The notes under the pieces are model-generated. The model made no database searches. It worked only from the letters and a program-made list of their open reading frames with translations, and was not told the origin of the DNA. 64,000 bases of DNA, taken from NCBI RefSeq assembly GCF_014280235.1, contig NZ_CP047940.1, positions 2,046,001 to 2,110,000 of the forward strand. Reading direction: 5' to 3'. Each line of letters opens with the position of its first letter. Position 1 is the first letter of the stretch. This DNA comes from Cyanobium sp. NS01 (GTDB lineage: Bacteria > Cyanobacteriota > Cyanobacteriia > PCC-6307 > Cyanobiaceae). A program made the position numbers and the translations under genes. Of this stretch, positions 26,994 through 35,996 are shown piece after piece.

Positions 26994-28187
26994 ATGCAAA
27001 CCTACCCCCGCCTGCCGGTGAGCCTCTGCCGCGGCCGCGGCGTGTGGGTGTGGGACAGCGAGGGCCGGCGCTATCTCGATTGCGTCGCCGGCATCGCGGT
27101 GTGCAGCCTGGGCCACAGCAACGGCCGTCTGCGGCGGGCCCTGACCCGCCAGCTGGGCCGGCTGCAGCACGTGTCCAACCTCTACCGGATTCCAGAACAG
27201 GAGCAGCTCGCTGCCACGATCACGGCCCGCAGCTGCTTCGATCGCGTCTTCTTCTGCAACTCCGGCGCCGAGGCCAACGAGGCCGCCATCAAGCTGGCCC
27301 GCAAGCACGCCCAGGTGGTCCGGGGCCTGGTGGGCACGGTGGAGCGGCCGCCGCTGATCCTCACGGCGGAAGCCAGTTTTCACGGCCGCACCCTGGCCAC
27401 CGTGACGGCCACGGGCCAGCCGAAATACCACCAGGGGTTCACCCCCATGGTGCAGGGCTTCCGCTACTTCCCCTACAACGACACCGCCGCCTTCGAAGCC
27501 CTGCTCGAGGCCTCCGAGGCCGAGGGACCACAGGTGGCGGCCGTGCTGCTGGAGCCCCTGCAGGGGGAAGGGGGCGTGCACCCTGGCGAGCGGGCCTTCT
27601 TCCAGAGGGTGCGCCAGCTCTGCGACGCCCATCAGATCCTGCTGATCTTCGATGAGGTGCAGATCGGCGTGGGCCGCAGCGGCCGCCTCTGGGGCTACGA
27701 GCGCCTGGGGGTGGAGCCCGATGCGATCACCCTGGCCAAGGGTCTGGGAGGCGGCATCCCCATCGGTGCCCTGGCCGTGAAACGGGCCGTGGATCACTTC
27801 CGCCCGGGCGATCACGCCAGCACCTTCGGGGGCAATCCCTTCGCCTGCCGGGCCGCTCTCACGGTGCTGGCCGAAATCGAGCGGCGGCAGCTGCTCCAGC
27901 ACGTGCAGGCGATGGAAGCGCTGCTGTGCCAGGAACTCTCCGCCCTGGTGCAGCGCCACCCACACCAGCTCACCGGCGTACGCGGCTGGGGCCTGCTGCA
28001 GGGACTGGTGCTCAGCGGGGCAGGGCCCAGCGCTCCGGAGCTGGTGAAGGCGGCCCTGGCCCAGGGGCTGCTTGTGGTGCCGGCCGGACCGACGGTCGTG
28101 CGCTTTGTACCCCCCCTCACCATCCGCCCCCGGGAGCTGCACCAGGCCGTGGCGCTGCTGGAGCGGGCCCTGCTCAGCCTTGCCTGA
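26994..28187 (+). CDS. argD: Acetylornithine aminotransferase
   Basis: A 397-residue class III PLP aminotransferase of arginine synthesis. The N-terminal half has SLGHSNGRLRRAL and FFCNSGAEANEAAIKLARK near residue 95. LIFDEVQIGVGRSG carries the PLP-interacting aspartate and TLAKGLGGGIPIGA the Schiff-base lysine near residue 250. It may also serve as succinyldiaminopimelate aminotransferase, as in other bacteria. ATG 26994 follows the tRNA by 32 bases. The 3' end overlaps the presumed TTG start of folC. Confidence 0.92.
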   Translation: MQTYPRLPVSLCRGRGVWVWDSEGRRYLDCVAGIAVCSLGHSNGRLRRALTRQLGRLQHVSNLYRIPEQEQLAATITARSCFDRVFFCNSGAEANEAAIKLARKHAQVVRGLVGTVERPPLILTAEASFHGRTLATVTATGQPKYHQGFTPMVQGFRYFPYNDTAAFEALLEASEAEGPQVAAVLLEPLQGEGGVHPGERAFFQRVRQLCDAHQILLIFDEVQIGVGRSGRLWGYERLGVEPDAITLAKGLGGGIPIGALAVKRAVDHFRPGDHASTFGGNPFACRAALTVLAEIERRQLLQHVQAMEALLCQELSALVQRHPHQLTGVRGWGLLQGLVLSGAGPSAPELVKAALAQGLLVVPAGPTVVRFVPPLTIRPRELHQAVALLERALLSLA

Positions 28188-29451
28188 CGTCATCCCTCGA
28201 GCCGGGTCCGCCGGGACCCTGCCCAGCTCCGATCCGTTCGCCGACCTGATCCAGCCCTTCAGCCACCGGGGCGTGGAGCTCGGCCTGGAGCGCCTGCAGG
28301 CTGCCCTGGCGGAGCTCGGCCACCCAGAGCGCCGCTTCGCCGCGGTTCAGGTGGCGGGCACCAATGGCAAGGGGTCGATCTGCACCCTCGTGCATGCCGC
28401 CCTGCTCGCCGCCGGCATCCGCGCCGGCCTCTACACCTCGCCCCACCTGAGCAGCTGGACCGAGCGCATCCAGCTCGGCGGCGCACCGATCTCGGAGCTG
28501 CAGCTGCGGGCCCAGCTGCAGGCGGCGCGGCCCGTGGCCGAACGCCACCGGCTCACCCCCTTCGAACTGGTGACGGCCGCCGCCTTCCTGGCCTTCGCCG
28601 AGGCGGATCTGGAGCTGGTGGTGCTGGAGGTGGGCCTGGGGGGCCGGCTCGATGCCACCAGCTGCCATCCGGATCGGCGCGTGGTGGGCTTCGCCAGCAT
28701 CGGCCTCGATCACCTGGAGGTGCTGGGCCCGGATGCGGCCAGCATCGCCCTGGAGAAGGCAGGCGCCCTGGGGGCGGGGGTGGAAGCCGTCAGCGGCCCC
28801 CAGATGCCGGCGGTGGAAGCGGTGCTGCGGCAGCAGGCGGCCCGGCTGGGCGTGCGCCTGAGGTGGGTGACCCCCCTGGATGACAACACCTGGACGCTGG
28901 GGCTGCCGGGGCAGGTGCAGCAGCTCAATGCCGCCGTGGCCCTGGGCATGCTGCAGGCCCTGGGGCGCCAGGGCTGGGATCTGCCCGAGCAGGCGATCCG
29001 GGAGGGCTTTGCCGCGGCCCGCTGGCCGGGGCGGTTGCAGCGGCTCCAGTGGCAGGGCCTGCCGCTGCTGATCGACGGCGCCCACAACGCGCCGGCGGCC
29101 CAGCGACTGAGGGCAGAGCTCGATCAGCACGGCCGGCGCCACGGCCTGCCCCCCGGTGCCCGCCGCTGGGTGCTGGGAATGCTGGCCAACAAGCAGGGGG
29201 CCGAGATCCTCCAGGCCCTGCTCGGCCCTGGGGATCAGGCCTGGATCGTGCCGGTGCCCGGCCATGCCTCGTGGCGCCAGAGCGCACTGCTGGGCGGTCT
29301 GGGCCCAGGCCAGGCCGCCCGGCTGCACAGCGCCCCAGACCTGCCCACCGCGCTGCGGGCCGCCGCCCGGCAGGGCCGGGGGCCGGTGCTGGTGGCGGGA
29401 TCCCTCTACCTGCTGGGCCACCTGCTCGCCAGCGCGGCAGCGCCAGGCTGA
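28180..29451 (+). CDS. folC: Folylpolyglutamate/dihydrofolate synthase
   Basis: A roughly 423-residue Mur-ligase-like enzyme that adds glutamate to dihydropteroate or folate. The ATP loop is AAVQVAGTNGKGSI near residue 60, followed by YTSPHLSSWTERI, LEVGLGGRLDAT, FASIGLDHLEVLG and the C-terminal LIDGAHNAPAAQRL. There is no ATG near the start: the N-terminal sequence begins inside the end of argD, so a TTG at 28180 (8-base overlap) is the best candidate. The lysine normally carbamoylated in this family is in IALEKAGAL. Confidence 0.9.
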   Translation: MPDVIPRAGSAGTLPSSDPFADLIQPFSHRGVELGLERLQAALAELGHPERRFAAVQVAGTNGKGSICTLVHAALLAAGIRAGLYTSPHLSSWTERIQLGGAPISELQLRAQLQAARPVAERHRLTPFELVTAAAFLAFAEADLELVVLEVGLGGRLDATSCHPDRRVVGFASIGLDHLEVLGPDAASIALEKAGALGAGVEAVSGPQMPAVEAVLRQQAARLGVRLRWVTPLDDNTWTLGLPGQVQQLNAAVALGMLQALGRQGWDLPEQAIREGFAAARWPGRLQRLQWQGLPLLIDGAHNAPAAQRLRAELDQHGRRHGLPPGARRWVLGMLANKQGAEILQALLGPGDQAWIVPVPGHASWRQSALLGGLGPGQAARLHSAPDLPTALRAAARQGRGPVLVAGSLYLLGHLLASAAAPG

Positions 29452-29498
29452 CGGCAGCGCCCCGTGGGCCCAGAGTGAAGACCACCGCCCCGCTCGCC

Positions 29499-30104
29499 AT
29501 GGCCCCCCGCCTCCGCACCATTTCACCGGCAGGGCTTTGGGACCAGGGGCTGAGCCAGGTGCTGAGCCGTTGCCACCAGCTGCTGCAGCCATGGCGGCGG
29601 CGGCGGCCGTTGCTGCGCATGGCCCTGGGGCTCGGCCTGATGCTGGGCCTGCTGGCCGGCGGACTCACCGCCGGGGCAGGTCCAGCAGCAGCGGAATTCT
29701 CCGGAGTGGACTACACCCTCACCAACCAGAGCGGCAAGGACTTCAGCGGCCAGGACCTGGCCAACACCTCCTTTGCGGGGGCCTCCGGCCGCCAGGCCGA
29801 CTTCTCCGGCGCCAACCTGCATGGCGCCATCCTCACCCAGGCCGCCTTCCCCGAGGCCAGCTTCGCCGGGGCCGACCTCAGTGGCGTGCTGATGGACAAG
29901 GTGGACTTCAGCGGCGCCGATTTCAGTGGCGCCAACCTCAGCGACGTGATCGCCGCCGGCAGCAATTTCAGCGGCGCCACGGTGACCGATGCCGACTTCA
30001 GCGGCGCCCTGCTCGACCGGGTCGACCAGCGCCTGCTTTGCCGCGACGCCGAGGGCACCCACCCCGTGACCGGCGCCGACACCCGGCTCAGCCTGGGCTG
30101 CTAG
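29499..30104 (+). CDS. Pentapeptide-repeat protein, exported or membrane-anchored
   Basis: About 200 residues. A hydrophobic segment (MALGLGLMLGLLAGGLTAGAG, around residues 43-63) follows a basic N-terminus and may be a signal peptide ending at AAAEFSG. From about residue 75 to 170 there are roughly fifteen A(D/N)(L/F)xx pentapeptide repeats such as DFSGANLHGAIL and ADFSGANLSDVI, which form a right-handed quadrilateral beta helix. Cyanobacteria have many such lumenal or periplasmic proteins without known function. ATG 29499 is used; a GTG at 29475 is possible. It converges with the FAD oxidase and overlaps it by four bases. Confidence 0.85.
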   Translation: MAPRLRTISPAGLWDQGLSQVLSRCHQLLQPWRRRRPLLRMALGLGLMLGLLAGGLTAGAGPAAAEFSGVDYTLTNQSGKDFSGQDLANTSFAGASGRQADFSGANLHGAILTQAAFPEASFAGADLSGVLMDKVDFSGADFSGANLSDVIAAGSNFSGATVTDADFSGALLDRVDQRLLCRDAEGTHPVTGADTRLSLGC

Positions 30105-31579
30105 GGCTGGGGCTGCTGGCGCTGACGCTCCAGCCAGCCCCTGAGCTTGCCGGGGTTGAGCAGGCCGCCCGGGTCATAGGCCGCCTTGGCGGCCACCTGG
30201 TCGGCGTCGATGGCGCCCAGGCCGCCGTCCTCCACCGTGATCGCATGGGGGTTGAAGATCACCGCCCCCTGCTGGCGCGCCTGCTGCATCAGGGCCGCCA
30301 GGGGAGCTTCCCCCTGCCAGCGCAGCAGGGGCAGGGCCGCCAGGCGGGCGCATCCCTGCTGGCGCACCGCCTCCAGATGCCAGAGCAGGTCGTCGCCCCA
30401 GCGCTCGCTGAGGGCCGCCAGGCAGGGGGCTTCCGGCTGGGGCAGCAGCATCTGCAGGTAGGTCCAGCCCTGCTGCTGGGCACGCCAGTGCAGGGTGGTG
30501 TGGTTCCAGCTGAGCTCGCGCAGGGGCAGGCCCCGGCTCTCCCCCTGGGGGGCCTGCCAGCGCAGGCAGCCGCCCCTGGCCTGCAGCCAGCCCGGCAGCA
30601 GCTCCAGGCTGTCGGGCGCGGCCAGCAGCAGCAGCCGGTGTTCGCCGGGCGCCGCGGCCGGGCAGCCCGCCGGCCAGGGGGAGCGGGCCGCAATCGGTGC
30701 CTCCAGCAGGGTGATGGCCTGGAGCAGCAGGGCGGTGCCGGCCAGAGCGGACGCCGCCGCCACGGCCTGCTGCCAGGACTCGAAGCCCACCACCAGCTGC
30801 TGCCAGGCCACGGCCTCGGTGGTGGGCAGCCGCAGGGCCGTGAGGATGCCGTTGGTGCCATAGGCATGGTTGAGCGGCTGGCTGGCCGTCGCATCCAGCC
30901 GCAGCAGCCGCGGTTCAGGCTCCACCGTGACCACCTCCAGACCCAGCAGGTTGCCCGGATCCCGCAGGAAGCCCCAGCGCAGCGAGCCGATCCCGCCGGA
31001 TCCCCCCGCCACGAAGCCGCCGATGCTGGCGCTGCGGGCGGTGCTGGGCTGGAGCCGCAGGGCCCGGCCATGGGGAGCCAGCTGCTGCTCGAGGGTCGCC
31101 ATCACCAGGCCCGCCTCCACCTCGATCACGCCGCTGCGGGGATCCAGGCTGCGCAGGCGATTCAGCCCCATCAGCTCCAGCACCACGCCACCGGCCAGCG
31201 GCACGCACTGGCCGTAATTGCCGGTGCCGGCCCCCCGCACGGTGAGAGGCACCTCCAGCCGGGCGCAGCCGGCTGCCACGGCCCGCACCTGCTCCACCGT
31301 CGAGGCCCTTACAGCGAGCTGGGCCCGCTGAGCCTGGAACACCGGCACCAGCAGGGGGGAGTAGTCGAAAAAATCCCGCGACAGGCGCTGGAGCTCCGCC
31401 GGCTGCCCCTCCCCCACCAGCTCCAGGCCAGCACCAGCAGCGGCCTGGTCTGGGGCCTGCTCTGGGGCCAGCTCACCAGCGAGCTCCTCTGCCAACTGGG
31501 CGATCACGGCCGGATCCGGCCTCGGCGGCAGCCCCTCCAGGCAGAGAGCCGATCCAGCAGCGGGGGGAGGTGAGGCCAT
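30101..31579 (-). CDS. FAD-binding oxidoreductase (glycolate oxidase GlcD/FAD_binding_4 type)
   Basis: A 492-residue flavoprotein of the vanillyl-alcohol-oxidase superfamily. The FAD-binding part has VPLTVRGAGTGNYGQCVPLAGG near residue 112 and RLQPSTARSASIGGFVAGGSGGIGS near residue 180. The C-terminus ends DPGGLLNPGKLRG, typical of GlcD-like oxidases. The substrate is unknown; a 2-hydroxyacid is a reasonable guess. It sits 42 bases downstream of a cytosine-deaminase-like amidohydrolase on the same strand, and the two are likely expressed together. Confidence 0.87.
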   Translation of the reverse strand: MASPPPAAGSALCLEGLPPRPDPAVIAQLAEELAGELAPEQAPDQAAAGAGLELVGEGQPAELQRLSRDFFDYSPLLVPVFQAQRAQLAVRASTVEQVRAVAAGCARLEVPLTVRGAGTGNYGQCVPLAGGVVLELMGLNRLRSLDPRSGVIEVEAGLVMATLEQQLAPHGRALRLQPSTARSASIGGFVAGGSGGIGSLRWGFLRDPGNLLGLEVVTVEPEPRLLRLDATASQPLNHAYGTNGILTALRLPTTEAVAWQQLVVGFESWQQAVAAASALAGTALLLQAITLLEAPIAARSPWPAGCPAAAPGEHRLLLLAAPDSLELLPGWLQARGGCLRWQAPQGESRGLPLRELSWNHTTLHWRAQQQGWTYLQMLLPQPEAPCLAALSERWGDDLLWHLEAVRQQGCARLAALPLLRWQGEAPLAALMQQARQQGAVIFNPHAITVEDGGLGAIDADQVAAKAAYDPGGLLNPGKLRGWLERQRQQPQP

Positions 31580-31621
31580 CGCAGCGCAACCCAGGGGAGC
31601 CCACAGGCCCCGAGCTCACCA

Positions 31622-32962
31622 TCATTGGCGCGGCGTTGGCCCCACTGCGCGGAGCAGAGGGGAGGGCTGCTCCATCGGTGGCGGCTCCAGCCACACCCCG
31701 GCCCGCAGCACCCGGCGCTGGGGGCTGCGGGCCAGCAGCTCGCCCCAGCTGCGCGCCGCCAGCACCACCAGGTCGGCCGGGGCGCCGGTCCGCAGCACCC
31801 CATCCCACTCCAGCCCCAGCAAAGCGGCGGCCGCGGTGCTGAAGGGCGCCAGGCCCTGGCGGCGGCTGGGCACCACGTGGCTGGTGATGGCCGCCAGGCG
31901 CAGCAGCTCGATCGGATCGAAGTCACCGCCTGGGAACCAGGGATCCTGCACGTTGTCGGCCCCGATCGCCACCCGCACGCCGGCCCGCTGCAGCGTGGCG
32001 ATCGGGGCCTGCACCCGTCGGTCCGGCGTGCGGCCAGGGCGCCGGCCCAGCAGCCAGAGGTTGGTGAGCGGCAGGGCCACCACGCCGATGCCGGCCTGGG
32101 CCAGCCGCTCCGCCAGCCGGTCGGCGCGGCGATCCGACAGCAGGGCCAGGCTGGCGGCATGGCTGCAGACGATCGGCACCTCGCAGCGCTGCTCCAGGGC
32201 CAGGCGCACCACCAGCTCCACCCCCCGGGCGGGCTGGGTGTCGGCCTCGTCCACGTGCAGATCCACCGCCGCCCCATGGCGCTCGGCCAGGGCCAGCAGG
32301 GCCGCCAGGGCCTCGCGGTCGGAGAGGCTGGCGCCGTAGGGCGGGCCGAGCACCCCGCCGAGCAGGCCACCCCGCTCGGCCACCCAGCGGGCCAGCTCCT
32401 CGCCCTGGGGGGTGAGCCAGTGCAGCAGGGGCGTCAGGGCCACCAGCTGCAGCTCCACCCGGCCGGCCCAGCGGCGACGGATCTCGAGCAGGGCCTCCCA
32501 GCTCGCCACGGCCCCTGGACCGACGCTGTCCACATGGCTGCGCAGGGCCCGAACCCCCTGGCGCCAGGCCAGCTGCAGGGCGCGCTCGGCCCGCTCCAGC
32601 ACCTGGGCCTCGCTGCGCTCGCCGTACTCCCTCTGGTTCTGGGCCAGGGCGCCGGCCATGGTGCCGTCCCAGTTGGGGAAGCGCGGGGCCGAAAAGGCCT
32701 TGTCGAGATGGGCGTGGGGCTCCACCAGGGGGGGCAGGGCCAGGGGCAGCGACTCGGCAGCGGCTTCCGGCCCCAGGGGGCGCAGACCGGTGATCCGTCC
32801 CTCCTGCCAGCTGAGCTCCACGGCCACCAGGCCCTCGGCATCCACCGGAGCGAGATCCGACTGCCGCGCCTCCAGCAGGGCCCTGGGCAGGCGCAACTCC
32901 AGACGGCCCGCCCTGCTCCCGAGGGCGCTGGCGGGGGTGGCGCCGGGTGGATGGGCGCTCAT
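31622..32962 (-). CDS. Cytosine-deaminase-like amidohydrolase
   Basis: A 446-residue metal-dependent hydrolase. Metal and catalytic motifs follow the CodA order: EPHAHLDKAF near residue 82, LRSHVDSVGPG, LHVDEADTQPARG near residue 238, VCSHAASLALL and the aspartate of IGADNVQDPWFPGGDFDPIE near residue 335. Cytosine, isoguanine or a related N-heterocycle would be a suitable substrate, but specificity is not readable. The start overlaps the DUF4359 gene by four bases (ATGA), and the FAD oxidase follows, suggesting a three-gene unit. Confidence 0.85.
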   Translation of the reverse strand: MSAHPPGATPASALGSRAGRLELRLPRALLEARQSDLAPVDAEGLVAVELSWQEGRITGLRPLGPEAAAESLPLALPPLVEPHAHLDKAFSAPRFPNWDGTMAGALAQNQREYGERSEAQVLERAERALQLAWRQGVRALRSHVDSVGPGAVASWEALLEIRRRWAGRVELQLVALTPLLHWLTPQGEELARWVAERGGLLGGVLGPPYGASLSDREALAALLALAERHGAAVDLHVDEADTQPARGVELVVRLALEQRCEVPIVCSHAASLALLSDRRADRLAERLAQAGIGVVALPLTNLWLLGRRPGRTPDRRVQAPIATLQRAGVRVAIGADNVQDPWFPGGDFDPIELLRLAAITSHVVPSRRQGLAPFSTAAAALLGLEWDGVLRTGAPADLVVLAARSWGELLARSPQRRVLRAGVWLEPPPMEQPSPLLRAVGPTPRQ

Positions 32963-33336
32963 GAACCAGGCTCCCGCGCCTGCACGATCACGAACCGTCC
33001 TGCCACACCCACAACGGTGGCCTCGAAGCGGGGCACCCGCCAGCGCAGCACCTGCTGACCACCCAGCTGGCTGTGATACACGCTCAGCACCCCGAAATTG
33101 GTGCGGCGGGTCTGTCGCTGCACCACCGCGCCCAAGGAGGTGCGCTGGGAGGCCACCAGGGCGGCGCAGTCGGCCACCGCCAGGCCCAGCACCGAGGGGA
33201 GCGTGCTGCTCTCACACACCCGGCTGGAGATCTCCTCCACCAACCGGCCCGCGGCGAAGTCGGCGAACTCGGCAGGGCCGGGGTTGGTCCAGGCCAGCAT
33301 CCCCCCGGCCCCAGCGAGCAGGACGGCGCCTCCCAC
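32959..33336 (-). CDS. DUF4359-like exported or membrane-anchored protein
   Basis: A 125-residue protein beginning at a GTG with a hydrophobic N-terminus (GGAVLLAGAGGMLAW) followed by TNPGPAEFADFAAGRLVEEI. Two cysteines (ISSRVCESS and AVADCAALV) may form a disulfide. The pattern matches DUF4359, a family common in cyanobacteria with no known function. It likely sits outside the cytoplasmic membrane. It overlaps the start of the amidohydrolase gene, so it heads the leftward three-gene unit. Confidence 0.72.
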   Translation of the reverse strand: MGGAVLLAGAGGMLAWTNPGPAEFADFAAGRLVEEISSRVCESSTLPSVLGLAVADCAALVASQRTSLGAVVQRQTRRTNFGVLSVYHSQLGGQQVLRWRVPRFEATVVGVAGRFVIVQAREPGS

Positions 33337-33494
33337 CAGGGGTGCACACCAGGCGGAGCTGCGCGGGTCAGGCAGGGCGGAGGAGGCCGGAAGTGCTGCC
33401 AGCCTGGCACCAGGAGGAGGCGTTCAGCGCAGGACCGGAGCCCCGGGCCAGCCCCGGACGCCAGCGCACGACTTGGTACATTGGCCCAGGCCAT

Positions 33495-33568
33495 GGCGGG
33501 CGTCGCCAAGTGGTTAAGGCAGCGGCTTGTGGCGCCGCCATTCGGGGGTTCGAATCCCCTCGCTCGCC
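33495..33568 (+). tRNA. tRNA-His (anticodon GTG)
   Basis: The acceptor stem GCGGGCG/CGCTCGC (one G-U pair) has the extra G at position -1 (33495) opposite discriminator C (33568), the identity signature of histidine tRNA. The anticodon arm is GCGGC-TTGTGGC-GCCGC with anticodon GTG, and the T arm is GGGGG-TTCGAAT-CCCCT. CCA is not encoded. Confidence 0.95.
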
Positions 33569-33592
33569 CTTCCATCCCCGCTCAGGGGGCCG

Positions 33593-34708
33593 TCAGGAGG
33601 CCAGGAGATCAGCCCCGGCTGACCCATCCAGGGCCTCCAGAAGCATCCCGGCGCCCTGGCGTACGGGATCGGCGCAGGCAAGCCCCAGCTGCTCCGCCGT
33701 GCGGGCGGTGGCCGCAACGGCCTCCTGCTCCGCCAGCTGCATGGTGTTGAGGGCCACCGCCCGCACCCTGGGCCGCAGGCCGTCGGCACGGCCGAGGGCC
33801 GCCAGGCCCTCCACCACGGCGATCAGCTCCTGCAGCGGCGGGATCACCAGGTGGGGCAGACCCTTGATGTGGCGCTGCCCGGCCCGGTGCACCAGCAGCA
33901 GCTCGGTGGGCTGACTGCCCCGCAGCAGCGGCAGGGTGGCGGTGGAGCCCGGGTGGCAGAGAGAGCCCTGCCCCTCCACCAGCAGCAGACCGTCCCGGCC
34001 GAGGCCAGCGCCCGCCTCGAGCACGGCGGCCTCCACGGCACCGGCGGCATAGTCCACCCGCACAGCGTCCAGGGGCACACCGCCACCGGCGATCAGGATG
34101 CCGGCCTGGCCGGTGCCCACGAAGCGCGCCGCGCGGCCGCGCCGCCGGGCTTCCGCCAGCAGCTCCAGGCAGGCGCTCATCTTGCCCACGGCCATGTCGC
34201 TGCCCACGGCCAGCAGGCGCCGGCAGGGCAGATCGGCCGCCCGCGCCGACGCCACCGCCAGCCCGGAGGGCTCCTGACGCAGGTCCCAGATCCAGGCCCC
34301 AGGCGCCAGCAGGGCCGCCAAGCCGGGGTCGTCGCCGATGCGGCTGTGCAGGCCACTGGCCACCGACCAGCCCGCCCCCAGGGCCGTCGCCAGGTCGGCC
34401 CGCAGCGCCGGCGGCAGCAGCCCCCCGGAGGGCGCCAGTCCCACCACCGCCACCGCCGGCCCCAGGGGCAGGGCTGCCGCCACGCTCTCCAGCACCGGCA
34501 CGGCGCGATCGATGCCGGTCACCTCCTTCAGGCTGCGGCCGGCATGGGCCGGATCCACCACGGCCAGCAGCGGCCCGGGCCGGTAGCGCAGCATCGCCAG
34601 GCCGGTCTTGCCGGAGAGGTTGTCGAGGCCGTCGTGGAGCAGCAGCACCACCGGATCCTGGGCCTGCAGGCAGGTGCGGGCGCCCCCCCCTGGCGGCTCG
34701 GCTCTCAC
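33593..34708 (-). CDS. DUF1611 family protein (DgcN-like)
   Basis: A 371-residue protein of the DUF1611 family. The N-terminal domain has a Rossmann-like pattern (LLLHDGLDNLSGKTGLAML, VVGLAPSGGLLPP); the C-terminal domain has a P-loop-like VGSDMAVGKMSACLELL near residue 170 and RFVGTGQAGILIAGGGVPLDAV. In marine bacteria a DUF1611 enzyme (DgcN) N-acetylates D-glutamate and works with an enolase-family racemase (DgcA). Here the gene overlaps the enolase-family gene by four bases (GTGA), the same pairing. The D-glutamate role is inferred from that pairing and not shown. Confidence 0.78.
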   Translation of the reverse strand: MRAEPPGGGARTCLQAQDPVVLLLHDGLDNLSGKTGLAMLRYRPGPLLAVVDPAHAGRSLKEVTGIDRAVPVLESVAAALPLGPAVAVVGLAPSGGLLPPALRADLATALGAGWSVASGLHSRIGDDPGLAALLAPGAWIWDLRQEPSGLAVASARAADLPCRRLLAVGSDMAVGKMSACLELLAEARRRGRAARFVGTGQAGILIAGGGVPLDAVRVDYAAGAVEAAVLEAGAGLGRDGLLLVEGQGSLCHPGSTATLPLLRGSQPTELLLVHRAGQRHIKGLPHLVIPPLQELIAVVEGLAALGRADGLRPRVRAVALNTMQLAEQEAVAATARTAEQLGLACADPVRQGAGMLLEALDGSAGADLLAS

Positions 34709-35838
34709 GGCAGCCCCTCCGGCGCCAGCCCCGCAGCCGCCCTGGGCACCAGCCCGGGCCAGGCCTCCGCCACACCGATCCCCAGGCCCGGCTCACCGGG
34801 CAGCAGCAGCTGATCGCCCTGGCAGTCCAGGCCCGTGAAGGGGTCGTCCACCAGGTTGAGGTGGCTGTCGAGATCGGGCCAGCGCACCAGCGGCAGCAGC
34901 TGGGCCGCGGCGCCGTTCAGCAGGGCGCCGTCGGAGTAGCAGCCCAGCATCACCCCCAGCCCCAGACGCCGCGCCGTCTGGGCCATCAGCAGGGCCTCCG
35001 TGAGTCCGCCGCTCTTGAGCAGCTTGATGTTGACCCCATCGGTGTGGGGGGCCAGCCGCAGCAGATCCTCGAGGTTCCAGCAGCTCTCATCGGCCACCAG
35101 GGGCAGGGGGCAGTGGGGATGCAGGGCCGCGAAGCCGGCCCTGTCGCGCGTCGGGTCAAGCTGCGGCGCCAGCGGCTGCTCCAGGAGCACCACCCCATGG
35201 GCCTGGAGCTCAGGCAGCAGGCGCAGGGCGTCCTCCAGGCTCCAGCCCCCGTTGGCATCCACCTGCAGCTCACAGGCCGCGCCAGCCTGCTGCCGTTTGC
35301 GCTCCAGGGCCTCCGCCACCGCCTGCAGCAGGGCGCGGTCGTGATCGAGGCCCTCCGGGCTGCCCAGCTTGAGCTTGATGCGGCTGGCGGGCAGCTGCTG
35401 CCACCAGCGCTCGAGCCGCGCCAGCACCGCCGAGGGCGTGCCCAGCCCCAGGGTGACGCTGGTGGCGACACAGGCGCCTGGATCCAGGCCCCAGAGCCGC
35501 CAGAGGGGCTGCCCGAGGCGCTTGCCCCGCCAGTCGTGCAGGGCCAGATCGAGGCCACAGCGGGCGGGGGGCGAGAGCTGCGCCAGCAGCGGTTCCAGGC
35601 TCTGCGACCCCAGGGGTGAGGCCCCCTGCAGATGCGGGGCCAGGGCCTCCAGTTCGGCGGCGACGGCGGCGGTGTCGTAGTGGCGATGGCCGGTGTCGAA
35701 ACCGCCGGTTTCCCCCAGGCCCGTGAGGCCCTCGTGACTCACCTCCACCAGCAGATGCTCCACCGCGCTGGTGCTGCCACGGCTGATCGCCAGGGGCACG
35801 GCCTTGGTGAGGCGGAACGGGCGCAGGCGGCAGCGCAT
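34705..35838 (-). CDS. Enolase-superfamily racemase/epimerase (DgcA / dipeptide epimerase-like)
   Basis: A 377-residue muconate-lactonizing subgroup enzyme. Catalytic lysine pair in RIKLKLGSPEGLD near residue 165, metal ligands in QVDANGGW, VLLEQPL and VADESCWN, and the second lysine in GVNIKLLKSGG near residue 265, which together support 1,1-proton transfer (racemisation or epimerisation). The family is usually annotated L-Ala-D/L-Glu epimerase, but the DUF1611 neighbour points to N-acetyl-D-glutamate racemisation. ATG 35838 (MRCRLRPFRLTKAVPL) is preferred over a GTG at 35883. It is divergent from the glutaminase fusion gene. Confidence 0.82.
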   Translation of the reverse strand: MRCRLRPFRLTKAVPLAISRGSTSAVEHLLVEVSHEGLTGLGETGGFDTGHRHYDTAAVAAELEALAPHLQGASPLGSQSLEPLLAQLSPPARCGLDLALHDWRGKRLGQPLWRLWGLDPGACVATSVTLGLGTPSAVLARLERWWQQLPASRIKLKLGSPEGLDHDRALLQAVAEALERKRQQAGAACELQVDANGGWSLEDALRLLPELQAHGVVLLEQPLAPQLDPTRDRAGFAALHPHCPLPLVADESCWNLEDLLRLAPHTDGVNIKLLKSGGLTEALLMAQTARRLGLGVMLGCYSDGALLNGAAAQLLPLVRWPDLDSHLNLVDDPFTGLDCQGDQLLLPGEPGLGIGVAEAWPGLVPRAAAGLAPEGLP

Positions 35839-35996
35839 CGGTTCGGGCCCCTGGCGGGTGCGGCGTTGAAACCACGCTGGCACGGGGTCGGTCGCACCGA
35901 AGGGCCTGCGGGCCAGCGGGGGGCTGGGGCTGGGCGGGGCTCCAGACTCCAGGCGTCGGCCGGCCCCGGCATCGGCCCCCTCCCCGCAGCCTCGCG

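Noticed and set aside
29156-31573. Open frame of 805 codons on the plus strand
   Set aside because: It spans folC, the pentapeptide gene and the antisense of the FAD oxidase, with no coherent domain; an artefact of high GC.
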